Below, piece after piece: positions 20,415 to 28,286 of a DNA stretch of 64,000 nt (position 1 is its first letter; the number at the start of each line of letters is the position of its first letter). A program made the position numbers and the translations under genes. Below the pieces are notes generated by a model. That model ran no database searches and was not told the DNA's origin. It was given only the letters and a program-made list of their open reading frames with translations. Origin of the DNA: Clostridium thermopalmarium DSM 5974 (lineage in GTDB: Bacteria; Bacillota; Clostridia; Clostridiales; Clostridiaceae); assembly GCF_002995795.1 (NCBI RefSeq), contig NZ_PVXN01000053.1, positions 124,001 through 188,000 on the forward strand. The letters are read 5' to 3'.

Positions 20415-20795
20415 TTAGCAATTTCCAGAGCATGTGTTTGTTTCAGATTCTTCTTGTGAGCAATTGTCGTATTCAGGCTGTTGTGAATTACATTCATCTC
20501 TATTGTAAGAGTATCTAGCAAAAGTGTACACAATTTGTCCACAACAATCACTATCTAAAGTTACTGTATTAATTAATTTGTATCCAAGGTTAAGAAGTCT
20601 TTCTATGGCTTGTGTACAACTAGATCCTCTCTGTATTCTTCTATCAGAACAACATTCTACTATAACACAGTCATTATCGAAGTCAGAGTTATTATAATCA
20701 CAGTTACAGTCATTCCAGCTGCTTAAAGGTTCATATCCCCAAGAGCCTGTATTAACTCTGCAAACTAAAGTTATAACATCCACGTTTTTTCTCAT
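20415..20795 (-). CDS. Unknown cysteine-rich protein
   Basis: 126 aa with 13 Cys, including two CC pairs (ECC, DCC) and a CxC (DCNC). No signal peptide or membrane segment. The middle has an ordinary folded look (CTQAIERLLNLGYKLINTVTLDSDCCGQIVYTFAR); the tail is rich in Asn/Gln/Ser/Glu with spaced Cys. RBS AGGAGGG upstream. Cys-rich soluble proteins of spore formers are often spore coat or metal-binding proteins, but I do not recognise this family. Monocistronic. Confidence 0.7.
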   Translation of the reverse strand: MRKNVDVITLVCRVNTGSWGYEPLSSWNDCNCDYNNSDFDNDCVIVECCSDRRIQRGSSCTQAIERLLNLGYKLINTVTLDSDCCGQIVYTFARYSYNRDECNSQQPEYDNCSQEESETNTCSGNC

Positions 20796-20964
20796 TTTTT
20801 AGTAACCCTCCTTCTAATCTGTAGATAAAATGAGAGATTAGTAAAAATAGCTTGTCTCAATACCATATTATGCTTTGGAAAATAAGACGTTACAAATATA
20901 ATAAAATACTTATTATTTATAAAATAATTTTCCTTATAAGGGGGTTATTACATAAATGAGCTAC

Positions 20965-20993
20965 TTATATTATGATTCAAATAGGACAAACTA
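20965..20993 (+). promoter_or_regulatory. Candidate sigma-F/G promoter of the DUF1657 gene
   Basis: TTATA (20965-20969), 14-nt spacer, GGACAAACTA (20984-20993). The -10 box is identical to the one before spoIIQ and fits GGnnAnAhTr. The start would fall near 21000, a sensible 35 nt before the ATG. Confidence 0.5.
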
Positions 20994-21035
20994 GTTATTG
21001 TTGAATCAATTAAAATATTAAAGGAGGAATTTTAA

Positions 21036-21239
21036 ATGCCTACAGGAAATAAGTTAGAGCAAGCATTAGCTAGTGCCAAGGGACTAGCAGCGCAATTAAA
21101 AACATTTGAATTAGATACCGATAACCAAGAGGCCAAGCAAATGTTTAAGCAATTAGCTACAGATGTTGATAATGTAGCACAAGCAATTCAAGGAAGATTA
21201 GATTTTGTAAAACAAGAAGAACCTCAATATAGGGGATAA
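21036..21239 (+). CDS. DUF1657 family small protein
   Basis: 67 aa, helical: LEQALASAKGLAAQLKTFELDTDNQEAKQMFKQLATDVDNVAQAIQGRLDFVKQEEPQYRG. Length, the central NQEAKQMF and the closing EEPQY match DUF1657 proteins of spore formers. In Bacillus and Clostridium such genes often lie with spoVAC/spoVAD/DUF421 genes affecting spore germination and heat resistance; here it is alone. The forespore-type promoter upstream agrees with a spore role. Function unknown. Confidence 0.85.
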   Translation: MPTGNKLEQALASAKGLAAQLKTFELDTDNQEAKQMFKQLATDVDNVAQAIQGRLDFVKQEEPQYRG

Positions 21240-21252
21240 GATTAAATAATTA

Positions 21253-21300
21253 AACTCCTCTGTTTATTAAACTTAATAAACAGAGGAGTTAATTTATTTA
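21253..21300 (+). terminator. Terminator after the DUF1657 gene
   Basis: Long near-perfect hairpin: AACTCCTCTGTTTATTAA (from 21253) and TTAATAAACAGAGGAGTT (to 21290), then a T-rich tail. Confidence 0.85.
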
Positions 21301-21379
21301 ATATTGAAATGTGAAATATAGTTCAGTTATAATAATTACATAAAATTTATTATAAGGTACCAAAGAAAGGAATTAAGGG

Positions 21380-22066
21380 ATGATTAAAGTAACGGGGAAA
21401 GATTTATTAGGTATCCCAATGTTTTCGAAGTTACAAAAGTCAACTCTACAAGAGTTAGAGAGGATTGGATATAAACTGAACTTAAAGAAAGGTGAAAAGC
21501 TTTTTTTAGAGAGAGATAATGTAGATAACATATATGTAGTTTTAAAAGGAAAAGTGACTATGTATAGAAGCAATCAAGAAGGTCAAAAAAAAGTAATATA
21601 TATTTTGGACGAAGGTCAGTTTATAAATGAAGTAATTCTTGATAGAAAATCAGCTTCTATAAGTTGTGAGGCTTTTGAGCCTTCAGAAATAATATCTTTT
21701 CAAAGGGAAGAGCTTTTAAATGTAATGGAAAAGGATTTCGATTTAACAAAGCAAATGTTGGATATGATGGCTAAAAAAATAAGAAGATTATATAGGCAAT
21801 TAAAAAATACAGTCCCTATAAAAATGGATAGAAAGGTAGCAGCTAAGTTGTGGAAACTTTCACGAGATTATGGGGTGGAAGTAGAAGATGGAACTTTAAT
21901 AAACTTAAAGATAACTATAACCTATTTAGCAGATATGCTAGGCTCTCCAAGGGAAACTATATCAAGGGCGGTAAAGGTTTTAGAAGAAAAGGGCATGGTA
22001 AAATATAGAGATAGAAAAATGATAGTGAACACAGAAAAGTTAGCTAAATATTACAGAGAACTATAG
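21380..22066 (+). CDS. Crp/Fnr family transcriptional regulator
   Basis: 228 aa. N-terminal cyclic-nucleotide-binding-type beta roll (residues 10-120, LKKGEKLFLERDNVDNIYVVLKGKVTMYR), dimerisation helix, C-terminal winged helix (ITYLADMLGSPRETISRAVKVLEEKGMV). The recognition helix has RETISR, as in CRP (R, E, R), which predicts TGTGA-type half sites; such sites occur at 22100-22121 and 28167-28186. Only one Cys, so no FNR-type iron-sulfur cluster; the signal may be bound differently (haem or another ligand, inference). It likely controls the sulfite/nitrogen-oxide genes beside it. Confidence 0.93.
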   Translation: MIKVTGKDLLGIPMFSKLQKSTLQELERIGYKLNLKKGEKLFLERDNVDNIYVVLKGKVTMYRSNQEGQKKVIYILDEGQFINEVILDRKSASISCEAFEPSEIISFQREELLNVMEKDFDLTKQMLDMMAKKIRRLYRQLKNTVPIKMDRKVAAKLWKLSRDYGVEVEDGTLINLKITITYLADMLGSPRETISRAVKVLEEKGMVKYRDRKMIVNTEKLAKYYREL

Positions 22067-22099
22067 TTTTACAAAAAAAGTATGTGATTTTTATAACAA

Positions 22100-22130
22100 G
22101 TATGTGATAAAAATCACATACCTTTTTTTT
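22100..22130 (+). promoter_or_regulatory. Crp/Fnr-type operator that is also a hairpin with T-run
   Basis: Perfect palindrome GTATGTGAT-N4-ATCACATAC (22100-22121), containing CRP-like TGTGA-N6-TCACA, followed by eight T (22123-22130). An extra half-site copy (GTATGTGAT) lies 21 nt upstream at 22079-22087. It can be the operator of the FNT-asrABC operon and at RNA level the terminator of the regulator gene. Confidence 0.75.
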
Positions 22131-22156
22131 GTTATAATTTATCATTAAATTATAAC
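22131..22156 (+). promoter_or_regulatory. Perfect AT-rich inverted repeat before the FNT-asr operon
   Basis: GTTATAATTTA (22131-22141), spacer TCAT, TAAATTATAAC (22146-22156). It contains TATAAT (22133-22138), so it may be the -10 region of the operon promoter or a second regulator site. Confidence 0.45.
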
Positions 22157-22181
22157 AATTATCTGAAAGGAGAACCATGAA

Positions 22182-22949
22182 ATGTTTAGTGAAACAATTA
22201 ACAAAATTTCAGATGCTGCGCAGGGTAAAAGAAATTTATTAGAAAAGGGGAAAAGCAAATACCTGTTTTCATCAGCTTTAGCAGGTATGTACGTTGGATT
22301 TGGAATATTACTTATATTTACTATTGGAGGATTATTATCAAAAGCTCAATCCCCTTCAACAAAAATAGTAATGGGGCTTTCTTTTGCTATAGCTTTAAGT
22401 CTTGTGCTTATGGCTGGGGCTGAGCTGTTTACAGGAAATAATATGATAATGTCTATAGGAGCTCTTCAAAAAAGGACTTCATGGAAAGATGCATGGAAGA
22501 TTTGGACTTACAGTTATATAGGAAACTTAATTGGTTCTGTGATATTAGCTGGAATATTCGTTCTAAGTGGACTTGCATCTGACTCTACAGCAGAGTTTAT
22601 ACTAAAAACCTCAGCTGCAAAAATGTCAGCACCATTTATTCAGCTTTTTATGAGAGGAATCTTATGTAATATACTTGTTTGTCTTGCAGTATGGTGTTCT
22701 TTTAAGTTAAAAGAAGAAACAGCAAAGATTATTATGATTTTCTTATGCTTATTTGCTTTTATAACTTCAGGTTTTGAACACAGCATAGCAAATATGACAT
22801 TGCTATCAGTAGGCTTAATGATACCTCACACTGCGGCAGTAAGCTTAGGAGGATTTGTATATAATTTAGTTGCAGTAACTTTGGGAAATATGCTTGGAGG
22901 AATTTTTTTCGTTGGGTTTGCTTATTGGTTTATATCAAAGGATAAATAG
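22182..22949 (+). CDS. Formate/nitrite transporter family channel, probable hydrosulfide channel
   Basis: 255 aa integral membrane protein of the FNT family with six expected helices and signature stretches AGMYVGFGILLIFTIGG, AGAELFTGNNM and VYNLVAVTLGNMLGGIFFVGFAYW. FNT channels carry formate, nitrite or HS-. It lies 15 nt before asrABC, which makes sulfide; in C. difficile an FNT protein (HSC/FNT3) linked to asrABC was shown to be a hydrosulfide channel. I therefore infer export of HS-; nitrite uptake is the alternative. Confidence 0.9.
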   Translation: MFSETINKISDAAQGKRNLLEKGKSKYLFSSALAGMYVGFGILLIFTIGGLLSKAQSPSTKIVMGLSFAIALSLVLMAGAELFTGNNMIMSIGALQKRTSWKDAWKIWTYSYIGNLIGSVILAGIFVLSGLASDSTAEFILKTSAAKMSAPFIQLFMRGILCNILVCLAVWCSFKLKEETAKIIMIFLCLFAFITSGFEHSIANMTLLSVGLMIPHTAAVSLGGFVYNLVAVTLGNMLGGIFFVGFAYWFISKDK

Positions 22950-22964
22950 AAAGGTGGTAGAGCT

Positions 22965-23963
22965 ATGGGTATAAAATTAAGTGTTGAAAAATTTGATAAA
23001 TGTATAAAAGAACTGCAAAAAAATTATAAAATATATGCTCCAGTTTTAATGGAAGGAAAGGGAACTTTCTCGGATACAGATACAGTTAGATACGCGGAAA
23101 TAAACAGCATTACAGATATAGAATTTCAAAAAAAGGCTAACTTCTCAGCTAAAGAAGTCTTACTTCCAATAACTGAAACTTTATTTTATTTTACAGAAGA
23201 TGAATATATTGAGCCTAAAAAAGAAGAAAAAGGTGTTTTAATATTCTTAAGAAGCTGTGACATTCATGCAGTAAAAAGAATAGATGAGATTTATTTAAGA
23301 AATGGTTTTGAGGACCCATATTACAAAGCTAGACGTGAAAAGGTTAAATTTGTTCTTATGGGATGTGAAAATAGCTTTGAAAACTGCTTTTGTGTAAGTA
23401 TGGGAAGCAATACAACAGATGAGTATGATATGTATGTAAAACTTCAAGATGAAAATGTATTTATGGACATAAAAAGTGATGAATTTCAAGTTATATTTGA
23501 AGGAGAAACCTCAGATGTAACTCCAGACTTTGTAGAGTCAAATGAAGTGAAAGTAAATGTACCAGAAAATATAGATATAAGAATTTTTAAATCAAAAATG
23601 TGGAAAGAGTATTCCGAGAGGTGCATAGCTTGCGGAAGATGTAATTTCGTCTGTCCAACGTGTACATGCTTTACTATGCAGGATATATTCTATAAGGATA
23701 ATCCAAAGAACGGTGAGAGAAGAAGAGTATGGGCCTCATGTCAAGTAGATGGATACACAACTATGGCTGGTGGACACGGTTTCCGTCAAGATAAAGGTGA
23801 CAGAATGAGATTTAAAGTAATGCATAAGGTTTATGACTTTAAAAAGAGAAACGGATATCATATGTGTGTAGGATGTGGAAGATGTGATGATGCTTGTCCA
23901 GAATATATTTCTTTTTCAAATTGTGTGAACAAATTAAATGATGCTATGAAAGAGGTGGAATAA
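22965..23963 (+). CDS. asrA: Anaerobic sulfite reductase subunit A
   Basis: 332 aa iron-sulfur electron-transfer subunit of the AsrABC complex, which reduces sulfite to sulfide with NADH. Two C-terminal ferredoxin-type clusters: CIACGRCNFVCPTCTC (about residues 222-237) and CVGCGRCDDACPEY (about 303-316). LIFLRSCDIHAVKRID is typical of AsrA/HydB-like proteins. RBS AAAGGTGG. The stop codon abuts the asrB start, so translation is coupled. Confidence 0.97.
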   Translation: MGIKLSVEKFDKCIKELQKNYKIYAPVLMEGKGTFSDTDTVRYAEINSITDIEFQKKANFSAKEVLLPITETLFYFTEDEYIEPKKEEKGVLIFLRSCDIHAVKRIDEIYLRNGFEDPYYKARREKVKFVLMGCENSFENCFCVSMGSNTTDEYDMYVKLQDENVFMDIKSDEFQVIFEGETSDVTPDFVESNEVKVNVPENIDIRIFKSKMWKEYSERCIACGRCNFVCPTCTCFTMQDIFYKDNPKNGERRRVWASCQVDGYTTMAGGHGFRQDKGDRMRFKVMHKVYDFKKRNGYHMCVGCGRCDDACPEYISFSNCVNKLNDAMKEVE

Positions 23964-24755
23964 ATGAATAATATATACATGCCTATAAAATCTAAAATAT
24001 TGAGCATAACTCCTCATACAGATATTGAATATACTTTTAGAATGGAATACAAGGGGGAGGCAAAGCCAGGTCAATTCTTTGAGGTTTCTATACCAAAGTA
24101 TGGTGAAGCTCCTATTTCAATATGCGGAATTGGTGATGGATATATTGATTTAACTATAAGAAGAGTAGGTAAGGTAACAGATGTTATTCATACATTCTTT
24201 GAAGGAGATACTTTATTCTTAAGAGGACCTTATGGAAACGGATTTGATGTTACTTCATATGAAGGTAAGGAAATAATAGTTGCAGCTGGTGGAACAGGAC
24301 TTGCTCCCGTTAAGGGAATAGTAGATTATTTTGTAGAGAATCCAGAAAAAGCGAAAAGTTTTAAGCTGCTTACAGGATTTAAATCTCCAAAGGATGTATT
24401 ATTTAAAGAAGATATAAAAAAATGGGAAAAGACTATTGATGTTACTTTAACAGTAGATAAGGCTGATGAAGGTTATGAAGGCAATGTAGGCTTAATAACT
24501 AAGTATGTTGATAGCTTGCCAATAGAAAATCCTGATGAAGCACAATTAGTGATAGTAGGACCTCCTATAATGATGAAGTTCACTATACCAGAGTTTATAA
24601 AAAGAGGAATCAAAGAAGAAAATATTACTGTTTCATATGAAAGAAAGATGTGCTGCGGAGTAGGCAAGTGTGGGCATTGTAAGGTAGATGACACATATAT
24701 TTGTTTAGACGGACCTGTATTCAACTATACTAAGGCTAAGAATTTAATAGATTAG
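23964..24755 (+). CDS. asrB: Anaerobic sulfite reductase subunit B
   Basis: 263 aa flavin reductase-type subunit that feeds NAD(P)H electrons into the complex. FAD-binding beta-barrel (AKPGQFFEVSIPKYGEAPISICG), NAD-binding domain (IIVAAGGTGLAPVKGIVDYF), and a C-terminal [2Fe-2S] site CCGVGKCGHCKVDDTYIC as in dihydroorotate dehydrogenase electron-transfer subunits. The ATG directly follows the asrA stop. Confidence 0.97.
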   Translation: MNNIYMPIKSKILSITPHTDIEYTFRMEYKGEAKPGQFFEVSIPKYGEAPISICGIGDGYIDLTIRRVGKVTDVIHTFFEGDTLFLRGPYGNGFDVTSYEGKEIIVAAGGTGLAPVKGIVDYFVENPEKAKSFKLLTGFKSPKDVLFKEDIKKWEKTIDVTLTVDKADEGYEGNVGLITKYVDSLPIENPDEAQLVIVGPPIMMKFTIPEFIKRGIKEENITVSYERKMCCGVGKCGHCKVDDTYICLDGPVFNYTKAKNLID

Positions 24756-24766
24756 GGGGGAGCAGC

Positions 24767-25729
24767 ATGAGTTTAGATATAAATACTAAAGCTTTAAAGA
24801 AAAATGCTTTTAGAGTCACAAAACACAGAGGAATAACTGCTCTAAGAGTTAGAGTTCCAGGTGGACACCTTCCAGTTAAGCATTTTGCGACAATACAAGA
24901 AATTGCTGATAAATACGGAAATGGAACTGTTCATATAACAACAAGACAGGGATTTGAGATTCCTGGAATAGATATGAAGTATATGAAGGAAGTTAATGAA
25001 TTAATTCAACCCGTTATAGAAGGTTTAGAGATAAATCAGGAAGATCCTAATACAGGATATGCTGCATCAGGTACAAGAAATGTTGCAGCTTGTATAGGTA
25101 ATAATGTATGTCCGTTTGCAAACTATAACACAACAGCCCTTGCAAGAAGAATAGAAAAAGCAATATTTCCTAATGATTATCATGTTAAGGTTGCAGTAAC
25201 AGGTTGCCCTAATGACTGTATTAAAGCTAGAATGCACGATTTTGGAGTACTTGGAATGACACAACCTCAATATGATTCTTATAGATGTATAGGTTGTCAA
25301 GCTTGTGTAAATAACTGTAAAAAGAGAGCCACAGGAGCTTTAAGATTTGAAAACTACAAAGTAGTTAAAGATCATGAGAAGTGTATAGGCTGTGGTGAAT
25401 GTGTAGGAAAATGCCCAACTGGAGCTTGGACAAGAAGTAAAGAAAAATACTATAAACTTGTTATAATGGGTAGAACAGGTAAGAAAAATCCGAGAATAGC
25501 TAAAGATTTTATAAAATGGATAGATGAAGATAGCATAATTAAAATAATATTAAACACTTATGACTATATCCATGAATATATAGACAAGGATGCTCCAGGC
25601 GGAAAAGAGCATATAGGATATATAGTTGATAGAACTGGTTTCCAGGAATTTAAGAAATGGGCTTTAAAGGATGTTAAGCTTCCAGAAATAGCAGAAGTTG
25701 CAGATAATATTTATTGGCATGAAAAATAG
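24767..25729 (+). CDS. asrC: Anaerobic sulfite reductase subunit C (sirohaem catalytic subunit)
   Basis: 320 aa catalytic subunit. Sirohaem/[4Fe-4S] ligands: CIGNNVC (C-x5-C) and, 39 residues on, CPNDC (C-x3-C). Two inserted ferredoxin clusters follow: CIGCQACVNNCKKRA and CIGCGECVGKCPTGA. VTKHRGITALRVRVPGGHLPVKHF and TTRQGFEIPG belong to the ferredoxin-like half-domains. Last gene of the FNT-asrABC operon; a strong terminator follows. Confidence 0.97.
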   Translation: MSLDINTKALKKNAFRVTKHRGITALRVRVPGGHLPVKHFATIQEIADKYGNGTVHITTRQGFEIPGIDMKYMKEVNELIQPVIEGLEINQEDPNTGYAASGTRNVAACIGNNVCPFANYNTTALARRIEKAIFPNDYHVKVAVTGCPNDCIKARMHDFGVLGMTQPQYDSYRCIGCQACVNNCKKRATGALRFENYKVVKDHEKCIGCGECVGKCPTGAWTRSKEKYYKLVIMGRTGKKNPRIAKDFIKWIDEDSIIKIILNTYDYIHEYIDKDAPGGKEHIGYIVDRTGFQEFKKWALKDVKLPEIAEVADNIYWHEK

Positions 25730-25736
25730 AAGGGAC

Positions 25737-25790
25737 TAAGGGGGCAGGACACAACTTTTCTAAAAGTTGTGTCCTGCTCCCTTATTTTTT
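25737..25790 (+). terminator. Terminator of the asr operon
   Basis: GGGGGCAGGACACAACTTTT and its complement AAAAGTTGTGTCCTGCTCCC form a stem of about 20 bp with loop CTA, then ATTTTTT. Confidence 0.95.
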
Positions 25791-26073
25791 AAAACACCTC
25801 GATATATATTTTATAAAGATAGAATTCGTTTTATATGTTTGAGGTGGTAAAAAATTTGTATATAGATACACAGAAAAGGGAACAATAGACGAGGCAAGAT
25901 TATTTCTTTAAAATAGAAAAATTTTTTCGCTTAGGATTATTTTATAGATATCACCATAATTTTATTTATAACCTAAGCTGCAGAAAATAAATTTTTAAAT
26001 GCATAATAAAATATAAAAATTCAGCAAAAGTTAAAGAAAGGTGGAATATTTCATTTAAAAGGAGAGAATAGAG
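25791..26073. other. Gene-free AT-rich stretch upstream of the flavodiiron gene
   Basis: No convincing ORF. It holds a short inverted repeat CACCTC (25795-25800)/GAGGTG (25841-25846) around AT-rich DNA, and presumably the promoter of the next gene. No TGTGAT-type palindrome is present here. Confidence 0.5.
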
Positions 26074-27273
26074 ATGAGTTTCAAAATTAATGATAAAGTT
26101 ACATGGGTAGGAAAAATAGATTGGGAACTTAGAAGATTCCATGGAGAGGAATATTCAACTCATAAAGGATCTTCCTATAATTCTTATTTAATACATGATG
26201 AAAAAACAGTGTTAATAGATACAGTATGGGCACCTTTTTCTAAGGAGTTTATTAAAAATTTAAAATCAGAAATTGATTTAAATAAAATCCATTATATAAT
26301 TATGAATCATTCAGAGCCAGATCACAGCGGAGCCCTTCCAGAGTTAATGAAAGAGATACCAGATGTTCCAATCTACTGTACAAAGAATGGTGCTAAATTA
26401 TTAAAAGGGCATTATCATGAAGATTGGAATTTTGTTGAAGTAAAAACTGGAGATACTCTAAACATTGGAAAAAATAAATTAGTATTTATAGAAGCTAAAA
26501 TGCTTCATTGGCCAGATACAATGTTTACATACTTAACTGGAGAAAACATACTATTTAGTAATGATGCTTTCGGACAGCACTATGCTTCAGAGCTTATGTA
26601 TAATGATCGTGTTGATAATTGTGAATTGTATTATGAAGCAATAAAGTATTATGCCAATATATTAACTCCATTTAGCCCTCTTGTTGAAAGAAAAATTAAT
26701 GAAATACTTAAATTGAATTTACCAGTAGATATGATATGCCCTAGTCATGGAGTAATATGGAGGGATAATCCACTACAAATTGTTAATAAGTATTTAGAAT
26801 GGGCAAAGGGCTATCAAGAAAATCAGATTACTATTATATACGATACTATGTGGAATGCTACAAGAAGAATGGCTGAAATGATTGGAGAAGGGATAAAGTC
26901 AGCTGATAATGATGTAAATATTAAAATATTTAACTCTTCAAAATCAGATAAAAATGATATCATAACTGAGGTGTTCAAGTCAAAAGCTATACTTGTTGGT
27001 TCATCTGTAATAAATAAAGGAATTCTATCATCTGTAGCAGGAATTTTAGAAATGATAAAAGGTCTTGGATTTAAGAATAAAAAGGCAGCTTCTTTTGGAA
27101 GTTATGGCTGGAGTGGAGAATGCACCAGAATAATCAATGAAGAGCTTCAAAAAGGTGGTTTTGAGATATTGAATGAAGGTATAAAAGAATTATGGTATCC
27201 CGGTGAAGAAGAAGAAAAGAGATGCAAAGCATTTGGAGAGGAATTTGCTAAAAGATTACAAGATATTAAGTAA
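26074..27273 (+). CDS. A-type flavodiiron protein (NO and/or O2 reductase)
   Basis: 399 aa, FprA/NorV-like. The metallo-beta-lactamase-like domain carries the diiron ligands HSEPDHSG (His79, Glu81, Asp83, His84), LHWPDTM, FSNDAFGQH and CPSHGVIWR. The C-terminal flavodoxin domain (from about 252, IIYDTMWNATRRMAEMIG) binds FMN. There is no rubredoxin extension, so it is class A. Such proteins remove O2 or NO in anaerobes. Its neighbours (sulfite reductase, small sirohaem protein, Crp/Fnr regulator) favour nitrosative or oxidative defence. RBS AAAGGAGAG. Confidence 0.95.
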   Translation: MSFKINDKVTWVGKIDWELRRFHGEEYSTHKGSSYNSYLIHDEKTVLIDTVWAPFSKEFIKNLKSEIDLNKIHYIIMNHSEPDHSGALPELMKEIPDVPIYCTKNGAKLLKGHYHEDWNFVEVKTGDTLNIGKNKLVFIEAKMLHWPDTMFTYLTGENILFSNDAFGQHYASELMYNDRVDNCELYYEAIKYYANILTPFSPLVERKINEILKLNLPVDMICPSHGVIWRDNPLQIVNKYLEWAKGYQENQITIIYDTMWNATRRMAEMIGEGIKSADNDVNIKIFNSSKSDKNDIITEVFKSKAILVGSSVINKGILSSVAGILEMIKGLGFKNKKAASFGSYGWSGECTRIINEELQKGGFEILNEGIKELWYPGEEEEKRCKAFGEEFAKRLQDIK

Positions 27274-27292
27274 AATTTAAAACAGATACAAA

Positions 27293-27369
27293 TCGTTAAT
27301 CACTAACCTCTAATCGCTAAAATATATTATAAATAGAATCACTGGCGACTAGAGATTAGAGATTAACGA
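27293..27369. repeat. Imperfect inverted repeat between convergent genes
   Basis: Arms 27293-27318 and 27344-27369 are complementary at 22 of 26 positions around a 25-nt AT-rich loop. The next 30 nt (CTAGAAGCTAGTCATTAG) continue the CTAGT/ATTAG theme. No T-run; it may still act as a terminator or be a dispersed intergenic repeat. Confidence 0.6.
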
Positions 27370-27379
27370 CTTCTAGAAG

Positions 27380-28078
27380 CTAGTCATTAGTTACTGGCTT
27401 TTGGTCAGTGATTGCTTTAAAACGGCTGAGAACGTCTTCTTTAAATTTTTTAAATCCTATTCTGTCAATAAACAATCCTAGCTTTTCTCCAAACTCCGCA
27501 GTTTCGTTGTAGTAATCCATTATAACTTTTACCATAGCAAAAGCTTCATCTTCATTTAACCCTTCAGCTACTATGTCAGGAAGTCTTGGATTAAAGCCAG
27601 CACTTCCACCAACAACTACAATGTATCCAGGTTTGTCTGCTATAATACCAATATCTTTGGCATTTATGCTTCCGCAGGCATTTTTACATCCAGCTACACC
27701 TATCTTAGTTCTATTGGGAGCTTTAGCACCATAATATTCTTTTTCAATCATCATACCTAATTTAAGAGAGTTTTGTTTAGCTCTTTTACAAAAGGCCGCA
27801 GGGCATATTTCTACATTTTTTACGGAATAAGTTGAAAGAACAGCAGGCTCCATTCCTAAGTCTTCCCAGGCTTTATTGACGTTTTCAGCTTTTAAACCAA
27901 GAATAGCAATTCTCTGACCTGATGTTATTTTTAGTGTACCCCCATATTTTTGTGCTACTTCTGCAATTTTTGTTAAGGTTTCCGGTGAAACAAATCCACC
28001 TGGTATTCTAGGGGTTATAGCATAGGTTCTTTCTTCACTTCTTACTTTTTGTAATGTTGCATATTTTGGTGAATCCAT
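27380..28078 (-). CDS. Small stand-alone sirohaem nitrite/sulfite reductase-like protein
   Basis: 232 aa, only the minimal sirohaem unit. N-terminal ferredoxin-like half (ERTYAITPRIPGGFVSPETLTKIAEVAQKYGG, TSGQRIAILG), then cluster ligands CPAAFC (C-x4-C, one residue shorter than the usual C-x5-C) and CKNAC (C-x3-C). It resembles the low-molecular-weight assimilatory-type sulfite reductases of strict anaerobes. Substrate (sulfite or nitrite) cannot be read from sequence. It has a Crp/Fnr-type palindrome and a GTAAC-N4-GTTAC palindrome upstream, linking it to the asr island. RBS AAAGGAG. Confidence 0.88.
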   Translation of the reverse strand: MDSPKYATLQKVRSEERTYAITPRIPGGFVSPETLTKIAEVAQKYGGTLKITSGQRIAILGLKAENVNKAWEDLGMEPAVLSTYSVKNVEICPAAFCKRAKQNSLKLGMMIEKEYYGAKAPNRTKIGVAGCKNACGSINAKDIGIIADKPGYIVVVGGSAGFNPRLPDIVAEGLNEDEAFAMVKVIMDYYNETAEFGEKLGLFIDRIGFKKFKEDVLSRFKAITDQKPVTND

Positions 28079-28150
28079 ACATCAATTCTCCTTTGGAATA
28101 TAAAATACTATTGCGTATCATAATTATACAATATGGTGAAGAAAAAATAA

Positions 28151-28164
28151 GTAACTTATGTTAC
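28151..28164 (-). promoter_or_regulatory. GTAAC-N4-GTTAC palindrome upstream of the small sirohaem gene
   Basis: Perfect GTAAC-TTAT-GTTAC. From memory this resembles the motif proposed for clostridial HcpR (nitrogen-oxide responsive Crp/Fnr member); unverified. It lies between the TGTGAT palindrome and the putative -10 box (TATAAT on the minus strand, 28128-28123). Confidence 0.45.
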
Positions 28165-28166
28165 AA

Positions 28167-28186
28167 TCTGTGATAATAATCACAGA
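28167..28186 (-). promoter_or_regulatory. Crp/Fnr-type operator upstream of the small sirohaem gene
   Basis: TCTGTGAT-N4-ATCACAGA, same core as the site at 22100-22121. With TATAAT at 28128-28123 the centre lies about 60 nt upstream of the expected start, the classical activator position. Confidence 0.7.
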
Positions 28187-28286
28187 AAATTTTAAATAAG
28201 TTTTAACTAGTAGAAGAAATATAGTTATTGTCTTATAATTATATTTAATGTGAAAAATTGGAGTTTATATATTAAGGAGGTAATTG

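Noticed and set aside
25835-25920. Short frames in the gap before the flavodiiron gene
   Set aside because: They are under 25 codons, lack an RBS and are not supported by any known motif.
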